Assembly (NCBI GenBank): GCA_024516035.1
Contig: JAMCCL010000114.1
Span: 15,001-79,000 of the forward strand
DNA from: Bactericera cockerelli
Taxonomy: Eukaryota; Arthropoda; Insecta; Hemiptera; Triozidae
DNA: 64,000 nucleotides
Direction: 5' to 3'
The notes below the pieces were generated by a model. That model saw nothing but the letters and a program-made list of their open reading frames with translations, had not been told where the DNA came from and ran no database searches. The translations under genes and the position numbers were made by a program. Every line of letters begins with the position of its first letter. The first letter of the stretch is position 1. Of this stretch, positions 30,650-42,143 are shown one piece after another.

Positions 30650-31690
30650 TACTCCCTCTTGCTTCCCCTACTCCCTCTTGCTTCCCCTACTCCCTCTGGC
30701 TTCCCCTACTCCCTCTTGCTTCCCCTACTCCCTCTGGCTTCCCCTACTCCCTCTTGCTTCCCCTACTCCCTCTTGCTTCCCCTACTCCCTCTGGCTTCCC
30801 CTACTCCCTCTGGCTTCCCCTACTCCCTCTTGCTTCCCCTACTCCCTCTTGCTTCCCCTACTCCCTCTTGCTTCCCCTACTCCCTCTTGCTTCCCCTACT
30901 CCCTCTTGCTTCCCCTACTCCCTCTTGCTTCCCCTACTCCCTCTTGCTTCCCCTACTCCCTCTGGCTTCCCCTACTCCCTCTTGCTTCCCCTACTCCCTC
31001 TTGCTTCCCCTACTCCCTCTTGCTTCCCCTACTCCCTCTGGCTTCCCCTACTCCCTCTTGCTTCCCCTACTCCCTCTTGCTTCCCTACTCCCTCTTGCTT
31101 CCCCTACTCCCTCTTGCTTCCCCTACTCCCTCTGGCTTCCCCTACTCCCTCTGGCTTCCCCTACTCCCTCTTGCTTCCCCTACTCCCTCTTGCTTCCCCT
31201 ACTCCCTCTCCTTGCTTCCCCTACTCCCTCTTGCTTCCCCTACTCCCTCTGGCTTCCCCTACTCCCTCTGGCTTCCCCTACTCCCTCTTGCTTCCCCTAC
31301 TCCCTCTTGCTTCCCCTACTCCCTCTTGCTTCCCCTACTCCCTCTGGCTTCCCCTACTCCCTCTGGCTTCCCCTACTCCCTTGGCTTCCCTACTCCCTCT
31401 GGCTTCCCCTACTCCCTCTTGCTTCCCCTACTCCCTCTTGCTTCCCCTACTCCCTCTGGCTTCCCCTACTCCCTCTGGCTTCCCCTACTCCCTCTGCTTC
31501 CCCTACTCCCTCTTGCTCCCCCTACTCCCTCTTGCTTCCCCTACTCCCTCTTGCTCCCCCTACTCCTCTTGCTTCCCCTACTCCCTCTTGCTCTCCCCTA
31601 CTCAGTCTTGCTCCCCCTACTCCTTCTTGCTCCCCCCTACTCCCTCTTGCTCCCCCCTACTCCCTCTTGCTCCCCTACTCCCTTTTCTTC
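30650..31690 (+). repeat. 19-bp minisatellite, ~54 units
   Basis: The unit is CTTGCTTCCCCTACTCCCT with a frequent single-base variant CTGGCTTCCCCTACTCCCT. The period of 19 is not a multiple of 3 and the unit lacks a stop in any plus frame, so all three plus frames are open for hundreds of codons with a 19-residue protein period (LPLLPLASPTPS...). These are not genes. The left edge is abrupt, while the right 180 bp decay into irregular units. Confidence 0.92.
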
Positions 31691-32235
31691 TTTTCCTTGT
31701 CTTTTGTTCCTTCTTTTCTATTTTCAGTGTTTTTTCATATCCTCCTTCTCCTTCTCCTCTTCCTCACCCTCATCATTACTCTTTATTATCTTTTTCATCA
31801 TAATATTCTTCTTTACTCCTTTATACTCCTACTATTTATCTTTATTCTCCTGTTTATCTCTCTCTCTCTCTCTCTTTCCTCACCCTTATCCTTCCCTATT
31901 ACTCTTTACCAACTTTTTCATCTTAATATTCTTCTTTACTCCTTTATACTCCTCTACTATTTATTTTTATTCTCCTGTTTCTCTCTCTCTCTCCCTCTTA
32001 TTGTCTCTCTTTCTTTCCCTCTCTCTCTCTCTCTCTCTATCTATCTCTATATCTCTATATTTCTCTCTCTCTCTTTTTGTCTTCTTTTTCTGCTCCTTCT
32101 CACCCTCAACTTTTTTCATTTTCCAATTCTTTCTCTTCTACTCCCTCTTTATCCTTCTTTCTTCCTCCTTTTTCTCCTACTTTTTTGTATTCTTCTTGCC
32201 TTAAGACTATTTTTTCTTCCTTTTCTTCTGTGTTG
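31691..32235 (+). repeat. Pyrimidine-rich tract
   Basis: CT-rich sequence continues the polarity of the minisatellite. A segment with TATTCTTCTTTACTCCTTTA is repeated at about 31803 and 31928. Confidence 0.65.
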
Positions 32236-32584
32236 ACAAGGGAAAACTAATAAATAACATTGGAATGTGCGATGGAATAAGAAAAACAGTAAAAGATACA
32301 CTTGCTGAGGGGACAGTACGACAGGGATGCTGACAGCTATGGGGCATGGAAAAATAAACGCAATACATAAGCAATAATATTTCCTGGAAATGTTCAATTC
32401 TATTTGTGTAGCTTGGGGAGAATTTCCGAATCTTATGAGACACTTTTAACTTCCAAGTCTATTTCTTAGGACATGTAAAATTTTAACATGACATGAAATA
32501 TTTTCTTAAAATAACCATTCATGTTTTCTTACTATCTAAACTGTCTTAACAAAACTTAAACCTATGTCATGTGCTTTTATTGAA
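32236..32584. other. No feature recognised
   Basis: AT-rich spacer between tandem repeats. Nothing is assigned. Confidence 0.4.
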
Positions 32585-32660
32585 TTTTTTTCGGGAATTG
32601 CACTCAAGATAATATATCATGGGCAGTAGTCACAACCGTTAGACCACGGATTATAAAATT
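32585..32660 (-). mobile_element. SINE family G fragment
   Basis: CATGGGCAGTAGTCACAACC followed by GTTAGACCACGGA corresponds to the head region of the family G copies at 48706 and 58637 on the minus strand. Confidence 0.35.
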
Positions 32661-32789
32661 TATTAGAATACACAATTTTCATGAAATGACCGGAAAGGAA
32701 TTCAATGCAAAATATATTGTCAGTTTTAAAAACAAATACGAAACATTTCAGGACATTTATTGAAGCAATTTTTGTCTTCAAAACCACAT

Positions 32790-34060
32790 TTATTTCTTGA
32801 AGGGTTGATCATAGTTCTGGAGTTACTGACTGCAAGATGAACAGCTCTCTGTATCGCTCATCCTATCGGTAAGTTCATCGCTTACAAGTGGCAGCTATAG
32901 TGTAGTGGACAAACTTCGTAATCGTAGGTAACAAGAGCTCAAGTCAGATTGTTGGCATTTACAATAGGGATTGATTGCACTAGATATATGGACGATCAAT
33001 TCCTAGATTCTTGATATCAGTGGCACAGTTGGTCATTAGTGGAGCTTCTACAGTTTAGTGGTGTAGAACAGAACATCAGAATATGAAACACTGGCAGATA
33101 TCGACAGCCACATAAGTTACATAACAGGAAGGTTATCAAGTTGTTCTAGAAGTTGAGACATTCTTGTTTGGCAGAACTGACTCTTCAAGGTGCCGCCCTA
33201 TTTGTGCAGAAATCGATTGCTTTTCCTAGATTCTTGATATTAGTGGCACAGCTGGTCATTGGTGAAGCACAGAATATCAGAATATGAACCACTGGCAGAA
33301 ATCGACAGCCACATGAGCTACATAACAGGCGGGTTGGAGTTGTTCTAGAAGTTGAGATGTCATTGGTTGGCAGAACTGAATCTTCATTTATTTATTACAG
33401 CACATTTATGTTTTCAAAATCTTGAAGGGTTGATCTACTCATAGTTGACATAGTTCTGGAGTTAGTGACTGCAAGATGAACGGCTCTCTGTATCGCTCAT
33501 CCTAGTGGTAAGTTCATCACTTACAAGTGGCAGCTGTAGTGGAGTGGACAACCTTCATAATCGTAGGTAACAAGAGCTCAAGTCAGATTGTTGGCATTTA
33601 CAATAGGGATTGATTGCAATAGATATAAGGACGATCAATTCCTAGATTCTTGATATCAGTGGCACAGTTGGTCATTAGTGGAGCTTCTATAGTTCAGTGG
33701 TGTAGAACAGAATATAAAATACTGACAGATATCGACAGCCACATAAGTTGCATAACAGGAAGGTTATCAAGTTGTTCTAGAAGTTGAGACATTCTTGTTT
33801 GACAGAACTGAATCTTCCAGGTGCCTTATTCTTTGAGCAGAAATCGATTGCTATTCCTAGATTCTTGATATTAGTGGCACAGTTGCTCATTGGTGTAGCT
33901 ACTAGGTCATTGGTGAAGCACAGAATATCAGAATATGAACCACTGGCAGAAATCGACAGCCATTTGAGCTACATAACAGGCGGGTTAAAGTTGTTCTAGA
34001 AGTTGAGACATCATTGGTTGGCAGAACTGAATCTTCAAGGTGCCCTCTTTATGCAGAAAT
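32790..34060 (+). repeat. Nested tandem duplication (~620 bp x2, with ~190-bp sub-repeats)
   Basis: The order TTGAAGGGTTGATC, GGAGTTACTGACTGCAAGAT, CAGCTCTCTGTATCGCTCAT, ACAAGAGCTCAAGTCAGATT, ATTGATTGCACTAGATATAT is repeated from about 33415. Inside each copy a block running from ATTCTTGATATCAGTGGCAC through ATCGACAGCCACATAAG to GTTCTAGAAGTTGAGAC occurs twice (near 33010, 33230, 33645 and 33855). No protein is encoded. Confidence 0.8.
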
Positions 34061-34124
34061 AGATTGCTACGCACGCCGAATACCAGTACAATGGAAGTTG
34101 GAAGTTGAGGTATCTCATGTGCTA

Positions 34125-34680
34125 TATCCCGTAGTCATTAAGTCTCTGCTAGTGCAATATCCTCTAGACATGGAGTCTCTGCTAGTGCTATATCCTCTAG
34201 TCATGGAGTCTCTGCTAGTGCTATATCCTCTAGTCATGGAGTCTCTGCTAGTGCTATATCCTCTAGTCATGGAGTCTCTGCTAGTGCTATATCCTCTAGT
34301 CATGGAGTCTCTGCTAGTGCTATATCCTCTAGTCATGGAGTCTCTGCTAGTGCTATATCCTCTAGTCATGGAGTCTCGGCTAGTGCTATATCCTCTAGTG
34401 ATGGAGTCTCTGCTAGTGCTATATCCCGTAGTCATGGAGTCTCTGCTAGTGCTATATCCTCTAGTCATGGAGTCTCTGCTAGTGCTATATCCTCTAGTGA
34501 TGGAGTCTCTGCTAGTGCTATATCCCGTAGTCATGGAGTCTCTGCTAGTGCTATATCCTCTAGTCATGGAGTCTCTGCTAGTGCTATATCCTCTAGTCAT
34601 GGAGTCTCTGCTAGTGCTATATCCTCTAGTCATGGAGTCTCGGCTAGTGCTATATCCTCTAGTATTGGAGTCTCTGCTAT
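34125..34680. repeat. 33-bp minisatellite, ~17 units
   Basis: The unit has the blocks TCATGGAGTCTCTGC and TAGTGCTATATCC. Its length is a multiple of 3 and it lacks stops in one frame on each strand. This yields a plus-strand frame repeating MESLLVLYPLV and a minus-strand frame repeating STSRDSMTRGY, both artefacts of the repeat. Variants (CGG for CTG, GTGATGG for GTCATGG, CCCGTAG for CCTCTAG) recur in order, indicating block duplication. Confidence 0.92.
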
Positions 34681-34749
34681 CATACACCTGGGAACAAATA
34701 TTATACAAAAAATATTATGTGACTTTATTTGTTAATTTCTCAAACCTAA

Positions 34750-35998
34750 ACGTTATCCTATGTTACTCTAGCTATCCTATGTTACTCTCACTATCCTATG
34801 TTCACCTAACTATCCTATGTTACTCTAGCTATCCTATGTTACCTAGCTATCCTATTTACCTACCTATCCTATGTTACTCTAGCTATCCTATGTTGTTACT
34901 CTAGCTATCCTATGTTGTTACTCTAGCTATCCTATGTTATTCTTGCTATCCTATGTTATTACTCTAGCTATCCTATGTTTTATTAGTTCTATTTGTCTAG
35001 TTCCTATGTTGTTACTCTAGCTATCCTATGTTGTTACTCTAGCTATCCTCTGTTATTACTCTAGCTATCCTATGTTGTTACTCTAGCTATCCTGTGTTGT
35101 TACTCTAACTAGCCTATGTTACTCTAGCTATCCTATGTGCACCTAGCTATCCTATGTTGTTACTCTAGCTATCCTATGTTCACCTAGCTATCCTATGTTA
35201 CTCTAGCTATCCTATGTTGTTACTCTAGCTATCCTATGTACACCTAGCTATCCTCTGTTACTCTAGCTATCTTATGTTGTTACTCTAGCTATCTTATGTT
35301 GTTACTCTAGCTATCCTATGTTGTTACTCTAGCTATCCTATGTTGTTACTCTAGCTATCCTATGTTGTTACTCTAGCTATCCTATGTTGTTACTCTAGCT
35401 ATCCTATGTTGTTACTCTAGCTATCCTATGTTGTTACTCTATCTATCCTATGTTGTTACTCTAGCTATCCTATGTTGTTACTCTATCTATCCTATGTTGT
35501 TACTCTAGCTATTCTATGTTGTTACTCTAGCTATCCTATGTTGTTACTCTAGCTATCCTATGTTCCTCTAGGTATCCTATGTTACTCTAGCTTGTTACTC
35601 TAGCTATCCTACGTTCACCTAGCTATCCTATGTTCCCCTACCTATCCTATGTTACTCTAGCTATCCTATGTTCACCTAGCTATCCTATGTTACTCTACTT
35701 ATCCTATATTACTCTAGCTATCCTATGTTCACCTAGCTATCCTATGTTACTCTAGCTCTCCTATGTTACTCTACTTATCCTATGTTACTCTAGCTATCCT
35801 ATGTTCACCTAGCTATCCTATGTTCACCTAGCTATCCTATGTTACTCTACCTATCCTATGTTACTCTAGCTATACTATGTTGTTACTCTAGCTATCCTAT
35901 GTTACTCTATCTATTATCCTATGTTACTCTAGCTATCCTATGTTGTTACTCTAGCTATCCTATGTTATTCTTGCTATCCTATGTTGTTACTCTAGCTA
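34750..35998 (+). repeat. 22/19-bp minisatellite, left segment
   Basis: Units read CTAGCTATCCTATGTT plus either GTTACT (22 bp) or ACT (19 bp), with CAC and CCC variants. The array is continuous with 38213-40270 apart from the LINE inserted between them. Confidence 0.92.
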
Positions 35999-36028
35999 TT
36001 TAAAATACTCTAGCTAGAGTATTTTAAA
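35999..36028. repeat. 30-bp perfect palindrome at the LINE 5' junction
   Basis: The 15 bases TTTAAAATACTCTAG are followed directly by their exact reverse complement, with no loop. The centre lies at 36013/36014, where array-like sequence (ACTCTAGCTA) meets the LINE body (AGAGTATTTTAAAAAATAC). Confidence 0.88.
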
Positions 36029-37893
36029 AAATACAAATCTATCCTTAAAAATACAATTATAAAAGCTAAACAAATCTCAGCAATTAAAAAAATAAATGAA
36101 TCTAAAAACAAATCTAAAATAGTATGGAGTCTAATAGACAATAATCCTAAAAAAAGTAAAAAACAACAAATAGACTGGACTAAATTAAAAACACCTAACA
36201 ATACAAACAACAATCTAACCGATTTGGCTGAAAATTTCAACAACTTTTTCAAAAACTCAGCCAACTTTAGTACAAGAACAAATACTAAAAATATCCAAAT
36301 ATTAGGACCACCCATAGAAATTCCAATGGAAATGTCACAAACAACATGCAAAGAAATTGAAAAAATCATCAATAACTTAGAAAATAAATATTCTACTGGT
36401 GATGACGAGATACCAATCCCCATAATTAAACCAATCTCTCACATTATCTCACCACCTCTATGCAATATAATAAATGCCTCCTTTTCACAAAGTACATTTC
36501 CCTCTAAACTAAAAAATCCATCATAACACCCATACACAAAAAAGGCTCAAAAGAAGACATAAATAACTTCAGACCCATTTCACTCTTATCCATATTTTCA
36601 AAAATAATTGAGAAAGTTGTCAAAAATCGGCTAGTTACCTTCCTTGAAAAAAACCACATACTAACACCTGAACAATACGGATTTCGGGACAGCCGTAACA
36701 CCACAGACGCCATCGACAACTTTTTGAACATGGTATACAAAAACATAGAGTCAAAAAACCAAATTTTAGGTGTATTTTGTGACTTAACAAAGGCCTTTGA
36801 CAGTGTTAACCACAAAAAATTAATTAAAAAGCTAGAACATTATGGTATTCGTAATAAAAGTCTCCAATGGTTTGAATCTTACCTGTCAAATAGAACGCAC
36901 AAAGTCAAACTTTCAAAACCAAACCAGAACGACATTATTGAACACTATGAATCAAATTTTTGCAATTTAGATCGAGGAATACCCCAAGGAACTGTATTGG
37001 GACCTGTGTTATTCATAATATATATCAATGACCTCAAACACTGTACAAACCAAGCCCTTTTCACCCTATTTGCAGACGATACCTCAATTCTAATAACCGA
37101 CAAAAACAAAGATCAACTTAAGTATAAAGCAAACAATGTCCTAACAGCTGTGCATCAATGGTTCAGTATAAATGACCTATCATTAAACATGACAAAAACA
37201 ATTTATATACAATTCAATAGCCCAAATAATACCCCTGAAACCATCACACTATCTGAAATATCTTCAAAACCAACAATACAATCTACACAACAAACTCGAT
37301 TCCTAGGAGTTATTCTCGACCAAAATCTCACATGGAACAACCACCTAGACTTATTAAAATCAAAACTAGGATCAGCCATTTTTGCATTAAAATCAGTCAG
37401 AAGAACAATAGGACCAGAAGCAGCCAAAGCAGCTTATCATGGCTATTTTCATAGCCTCATTGAATATGGCTTACCCTTCTGGGGAGCCAACAACCGTATA
37501 AAAGAGATTTTTACCCTCCAAAAATAAGCTCTACGAGCTACACTAAATATTAAAAACCAAAGGACCAGCTGCAGAGGTAAATTTAAAAACAATAATATTT
37601 TAACAGTTGTAGGTAACTACATACTCACAGTGTGCACTCTGATCCATAAAACTATTGAAAATTATCCGCACCTAAACCACAACCATCAAACAAGAAATAA
37701 ACATAAGCTCATCATCCCTAGAGTAAAACACAACAGTTACGCATACATGGGAGTCAAACTTTACAACTCTATACCTGAACATACTAAACAACTAGAATTA
37801 AAATGGTTTAAATTAAAATTAAAAGAACTAATAATGCACATAGAACCCTATTCAAATGAGGAATTTCTCACCAAAATTACAACAGAAAGATAG
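36014..37893 (+). pseudogene. Reverse transcriptase ORF of the truncated LINE, broken
   Basis: The first frame (36014-36526) holds the pre-RT region (FFKNSANF, ENKYSTGDDEIPI). At the A-run near 36510 the frame shifts, and the RT continues as HKKGSKEDINNFRPISLLS, then FCDLTKAFDSVNH, GIPQGTVLGPVLFI, the catalytic FADD and TRFLGVILD. An in-frame TAA at 37525-37527 follows FTLQK, after which the same frame continues with the C-terminal domain (GVKLYNSIPEHTKQ) to 37893. There are thus one frameshift and one nonsense change. The endonuclease domain is missing. It is not functional. Confidence 0.82.
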
Positions 37894-38212
37894 CAAAATT
37901 CGGAGAGAAAAAGAGAAAAAGAAAAAAAAAAAAAATAATTAAAGACACATAGACATATAAACATAAACAAACACTTTATGATAATTATATATTATATATT
38001 TCATTCTGCTCATTTGTTATTGTATTGTATTTTTTTTTTTTTTTTTTATTAATTATATGATTTTTTTTTTTTTTTTTTTTTTTTTCTTCTTCTTTTTTTT
38101 ATCATTGCTTTTTTTATTTTTTTTTTTTTTTTTATATTTATATATATATATATCCTTGTACCACACATGTATTATGTTTAGCGTGCAAATAAAATCTTAT
38201 CTTATCTTATCT
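36014..38212 (+). mobile_element. 5'-truncated jockey/CR1-like LINE inside the minisatellite
   Basis: The insertion of about 2.2 kb is in the same orientation as the host gene. Coding similarity begins at about 36014 (LEYFKKYKSIL) and runs through an RT domain to a stop at 37891. A 3' UTR follows with long T runs (38030-38135), then AAATAAAATCTTATC and a (TTATC)n tail merging with the array at 38213. It is A-rich in codon use, unlike the LINE at 14.6 kb, so it is a different family. Confidence 0.8.
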
Positions 38213-40270
38213 TATCCTATGTTACTCTATCTATTATCCTATGTTACTCTAGCTATCCTATGTTGTTACTCTAGCTATCCTATGTTGTTACTCTAGCTAT
38301 CCTATGTTGTTACTCTAGCTATCCTATGTTGTTACTCTAGCTATTTTATGTTGTTACTCTAGCTATCCTATGTTGTTACTCTAGCTATCCTGTGTTGTTA
38401 CTCTAACTAGCCTATGTTACTCTAGCTATCCTATGTTGTTACTCTATCTATCCTATGTTGTTTACTCTAGCTATTCTATGTTGTTACTCTAGCTATCCTA
38501 TGTTGTTACTCTAGCTATCCTGTGTTGTTACTCTAACTAGCCTATGTTACTCTAGCTATCCTATGTGCACCTAGCTATCCTATGTTGTTACTCTAGCTAT
38601 CCTATGTTGTTACTCTAGCTATCCTATGTTACTCTAGCTATCCTATGTTGTTACTCTAGCTATCCTATGTTACTCTAGCTATCCTATGTTGTTACTCTAG
38701 CTATCCTATGTTATTCTAGCTATCCTATGTTGTTACTCTATCTATCCTATGTTGTTACTCTAGCTAACCTATGTTGTTTCTCTATCTATCCTATGTTGTT
38801 ACTCTAGCTATCCTATGTTGTTACTCTAGCTATCCTATGTTGTTACTCTAGCTATCCTATGTTGTTACTCTAGCTATTCTATGTTGTTACTCTAGCTATC
38901 CTATGTTGTTACTCTAGCTATCCTATGTTGTTACTCTAGCTATCCTATGTTGTTACTCTAGCTATCCTATGTTGTTACTCTAGCTATTCTATGTTGTTAC
39001 TCTAGCTATCCTATGTTGTTACTCTAGCTATCCTATGTTCCTCTAGCTATCCTATGTTACTCTAGCTTGTTACTCTAGCTATCCTACGTTCACCTAGCTA
39101 TCCTATGTTACTCTAGCTATCCTATGTTCACCTAGCTATCCTATGTTACTCTACTTATCCTATATTACTCTAGCTATCCTTTGTTCACCTAGCTATCCTA
39201 TGTTACTCTAGCTATCCTATGTTACTCTACTTATCCTATGTTACTCTAGCTATCCTATGTTCACCTAGCTATCCTATGTTACTCTACCTATCCTATGTTA
39301 CTCTAGCTATACTATGTTGTTACTCTAGCTATCCTATGTTACTCTATCTATTATCCTATGTTACTCTAGCTATCCTATGTTGTTACTCTAGCTATCCTAT
39401 GTTATTCTTGCTATCCTATGTTGTTACTCTAGCTATCCTATGTTACTCTATCTATTATCCTATGTTACTCTAGCTATCCTATGTTGTTACTCTAGCTATC
39501 CTATGTTATTCTTGCTATCCTATGTTATTACTCTAGCTATCCTATGTTGTTAGTCTAGCTATCCTATATTGTTACTCTAGCTATCCTATGTTGTTACTCT
39601 AGCTATCCTATGTTGTTACTCTAGCTATCCTATGTTGTTACTCTAGCTATCCTATGTTGTTACTCTAGCTATCCTATGTTGTTACTCTAGCTATCCTATG
39701 TTACTCTAGCTATCCTATGTTGTTACTCTAGCTATCCTATGTTGTTACTCTAGCTATCCTATGTTACTCTAGCTATCCTATGTTACTCTAGCTATCCTAT
39801 GTTGTTACTCTAGCTATCCTATGTTGTTACTCTAGCTATCCTATGTTGTTACTCTAGCTATCCTATGTTGTTACTCTAGCTATCCTATGTTGTTACTCTA
39901 GCTATCCTATGTTGTTACTCTAGCTATCCTACGTTCACCTAGCTATCCTATGTTCCCACCTATCCTACTATCCTATGTTACTCTAGCTATCCTATGTTCA
40001 CCTAGCTATCCTATGTTACTTACTATCTATGTTATCTAGCTATCCTATGTTACTCTAGCTATCCTATGTTACTCTAGCTATCCTATGTTACTCTAGCTAT
40101 CCTATGTTACTCTAGCTATCCTATGTTACTCTAGCTATCCTATGTTACCTAGCTATCCTATGTTCTACTAGCTACCTATGTTCTCCTAGCTATCCTATGT
40201 TACTCTAGCTATCCTATGTTACCCTATCTTTCCTATGTTACCCTATCTTTCCTAAGTTACTCTAGCGATC
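38213..40270 (+). repeat. 22/19-bp minisatellite, right segment
   Basis: The same units as at 34750-35998. A block of about 400 bp with the same series of unusual units (TAGCTTGTTACTC, CCTACGTTCACC, TACTTATCC, AGCTATACTATG, TATCTATTATCC, TATTCTTGC) is found at both 35560-35990 and 39030-39430. The right edge decays near 40210-40275. Confidence 0.9.
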
Positions 40271-40303
40271 CTATTTAATCAGTACCCTTCACCTAACCTA
40301 CTA

Positions 40304-40340
40304 TGATATTAGTTAGAACACAATATTCTAACTAATATCA
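40304..40340. repeat. 15-bp perfect hairpin
   Basis: TGATATTAGTTAGAA and its complement flank the 7-nt loop CACAATA, just outside the minisatellite. It could be the ends of a tiny element or a structured RNA. No rho-independent terminator is implied, because this is a eukaryotic intron. Confidence 0.6.
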
Positions 40341-41009
40341 CAGGTTACCATCCTTGAAGAACCATCATGACGCACGCCGCATGCTTCATGTTGCTGTGGA
40401 ATCCTCACTTAGCCATCGAATTCTTCTCTGGAGTTTGCCTTGTCTCCTGTCCCGATAGAATGTCATCATTCACGCTGGGCGCAACCTTGCTGATTTTGAT
40501 CAAACCTGGAATTTTCAAAATTAATGACAGTTAAAATATATTTTGCAGTAATTTTACATTTGTTACTCCAAAATTAAAAGTGTCAAATGGAATTTGAATT
40601 ACATATTATTTTAGAAAAAAATCAAAGGGCATCTACTTATTGTGTGACTTGTTAAAATTTTTATTATAAAATAAAGTTGAAATTAATAAATAAAAATTAA
40701 TAATTTATTACGAACTTTTTTAATATGTTAATTCAACTTCGATCTTGATTTTTTGTGCTGTTTGACTACACTATCTGTATAGGTAGGTGTACGTATATGA
40801 TTTTTATTTTATTATTAAATTCACTCTAGTTTCGGAGCAAGGCTCTGTCAGACCTCAGAATGCATTAGGTATCGTGAGTTTAATGTTTAATTGAAAATGC
40901 ACCCTGATCAAACCTCTAATCTGATCAAGAAAACTTTACAGCATACCTAATAATTATAAATAAAAATGGTGTCGTTAATAAAAAATAATAATAAAAAAAG
41001 ACACAGAGC
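40341..41009. other. No feature recognised
   Basis: Ordinary AT-rich intron. Confidence 0.4.
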
Positions 41010-41155
41010 AGTTCTCGTTCTGTCACTGAAGTTAAGCAACGTCCACCAAGGTTCTAATTCGAATTTAACTGGCTGGTTTGTAAGTTTCCAGCAAAAGTAT
41101 TAGGGTAAAACTCCCGTCATGAAATGACCAAGCAGTTGAAAGCGACGTTAAACAA
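41010..41155 (+). mobile_element. 5S-rRNA-like SINE (family F)
   Basis: TCACTGAAGTTAAGCAACGT matches the 5S rRNA core closely. The body continues with GGTTTGTAAGTTTCCAGCAA, and the 3' tail CGTCATGAAATGACCAAGCA, TTGAAAGCGACGTTAAAC is shared with other copies. AAAC/AAAT repeats end it. Confidence 0.55.
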
Positions 41156-41777
41156 AATAAATCGGAGCAAAAAAATATTTTCTTTCAGAAAAACGAAAAC
41201 CACTTACTTTTGTATTTAGCTGGCGACTGTTCTTCAACACATTCTCATCAGGGTAGCTCTTGGTTCATATTTGTATGTCAGCAGGATTACTCAATTTGTA
41301 TTGTTGCACCATTAAACATCAGGATAGCGGACATGGAAAAATTAATACAGCCAGGATTGAAGTGGTTGATCATGGTGATTCTTTCAGCAAGACTTGGTGA
41401 GTTATTAGAAAACTCTACGGCTAGGCGTCAGAGAAAGTGTTCGAACTGGATCACGAATAATTTTGTTGGAATGTTTTTTTTTTTACATGAAAAAAGTTAT
41501 TTTGAAATAGGTATTTATTGAATAATTCAAATGATATTTATCTGGCTAGAAATGGGGTTGAACAATATTTAAAAGTAAAACGAAATATTTCATATATTAT
41601 GGCTTTGATAATTTTTAAATGTTAACAAATTCAATAGATCTTAATAATTTTTTCTTTATCTTCAGTATGTTTTTTTTTTTTTCTTCTCTTTTTTAATGTG
41701 TAAGATTCAGAACATTACATCGGTTACAAGGTGAAAGTATCTCTCCCTTATGAAACAGATTGAGAACGAGGGGGAGG
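41156..41777. other. No feature recognised
   Basis: A 103-codon open frame at 41210-41521 has no recognisable domain or splice evidence. I leave it uncalled. Confidence 0.4.
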
Positions 41778-41781
41778 TGGA

Positions 41782-41860
<79 letters not shown>

Positions 41861-42110
41861 CAGGCAATGTATAACGTGCTGTGAATGAGGATAATGGTAA
41901 TGTTATGAACATTAAGGTACATAATGATGTATCCTGTAATCCTGTAAATAGGGGGAGAAGGAGAGAGAAAAACAGAAAGAGAGAGAGAGAGCTAAAGGGT
42001 GAGTATGAGAAATGGGAAACAAATTTTAAGGTTTAAGAACTGGAGAGAAAAAAAAGTGAGCCTGGATAAAGTGAAAGAGAGAGAGAGAGAAAAAAAAACA
42101 GAGAGAGAGT
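41778..42110 (+). repeat. GA microsatellite runs
   Basis: Long (GA)n at 41778-41860, with shorter runs at 41955-41990 and 42070-42108. Confidence 0.8.
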
Positions 42111-42143
42111 GCGACTAGAGCCGGAATATTGGCAAAATAAAAT

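Noticed and set aside
30549..32236. Three overlapping plus-strand open frames of 387-551 codons rich in Leu, Pro and Ser
   Set aside because: They are produced by the stop-free 19-bp minisatellite and the CT-rich tract. All three frames show the same 19-residue period, and no start context or domain supports a gene.
34014..34904. A 296-codon plus frame and a 197-codon minus frame with 11-residue repeats
   Set aside because: Both come from the 33-bp tandem repeat. Open frames on both strands over the same units indicate a repeat artefact.
34125..40270. Short regularly repeated sequences resembling a CRISPR array
   Set aside because: The repeats are contiguous tandem units with no unique spacers, and the context is a eukaryotic intron with no cas genes.
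41210..41521. A 103-codon plus-strand open frame in intron 1
   Set aside because: No recognisable domain, splice pattern or codon bias. The length is within chance expectation.
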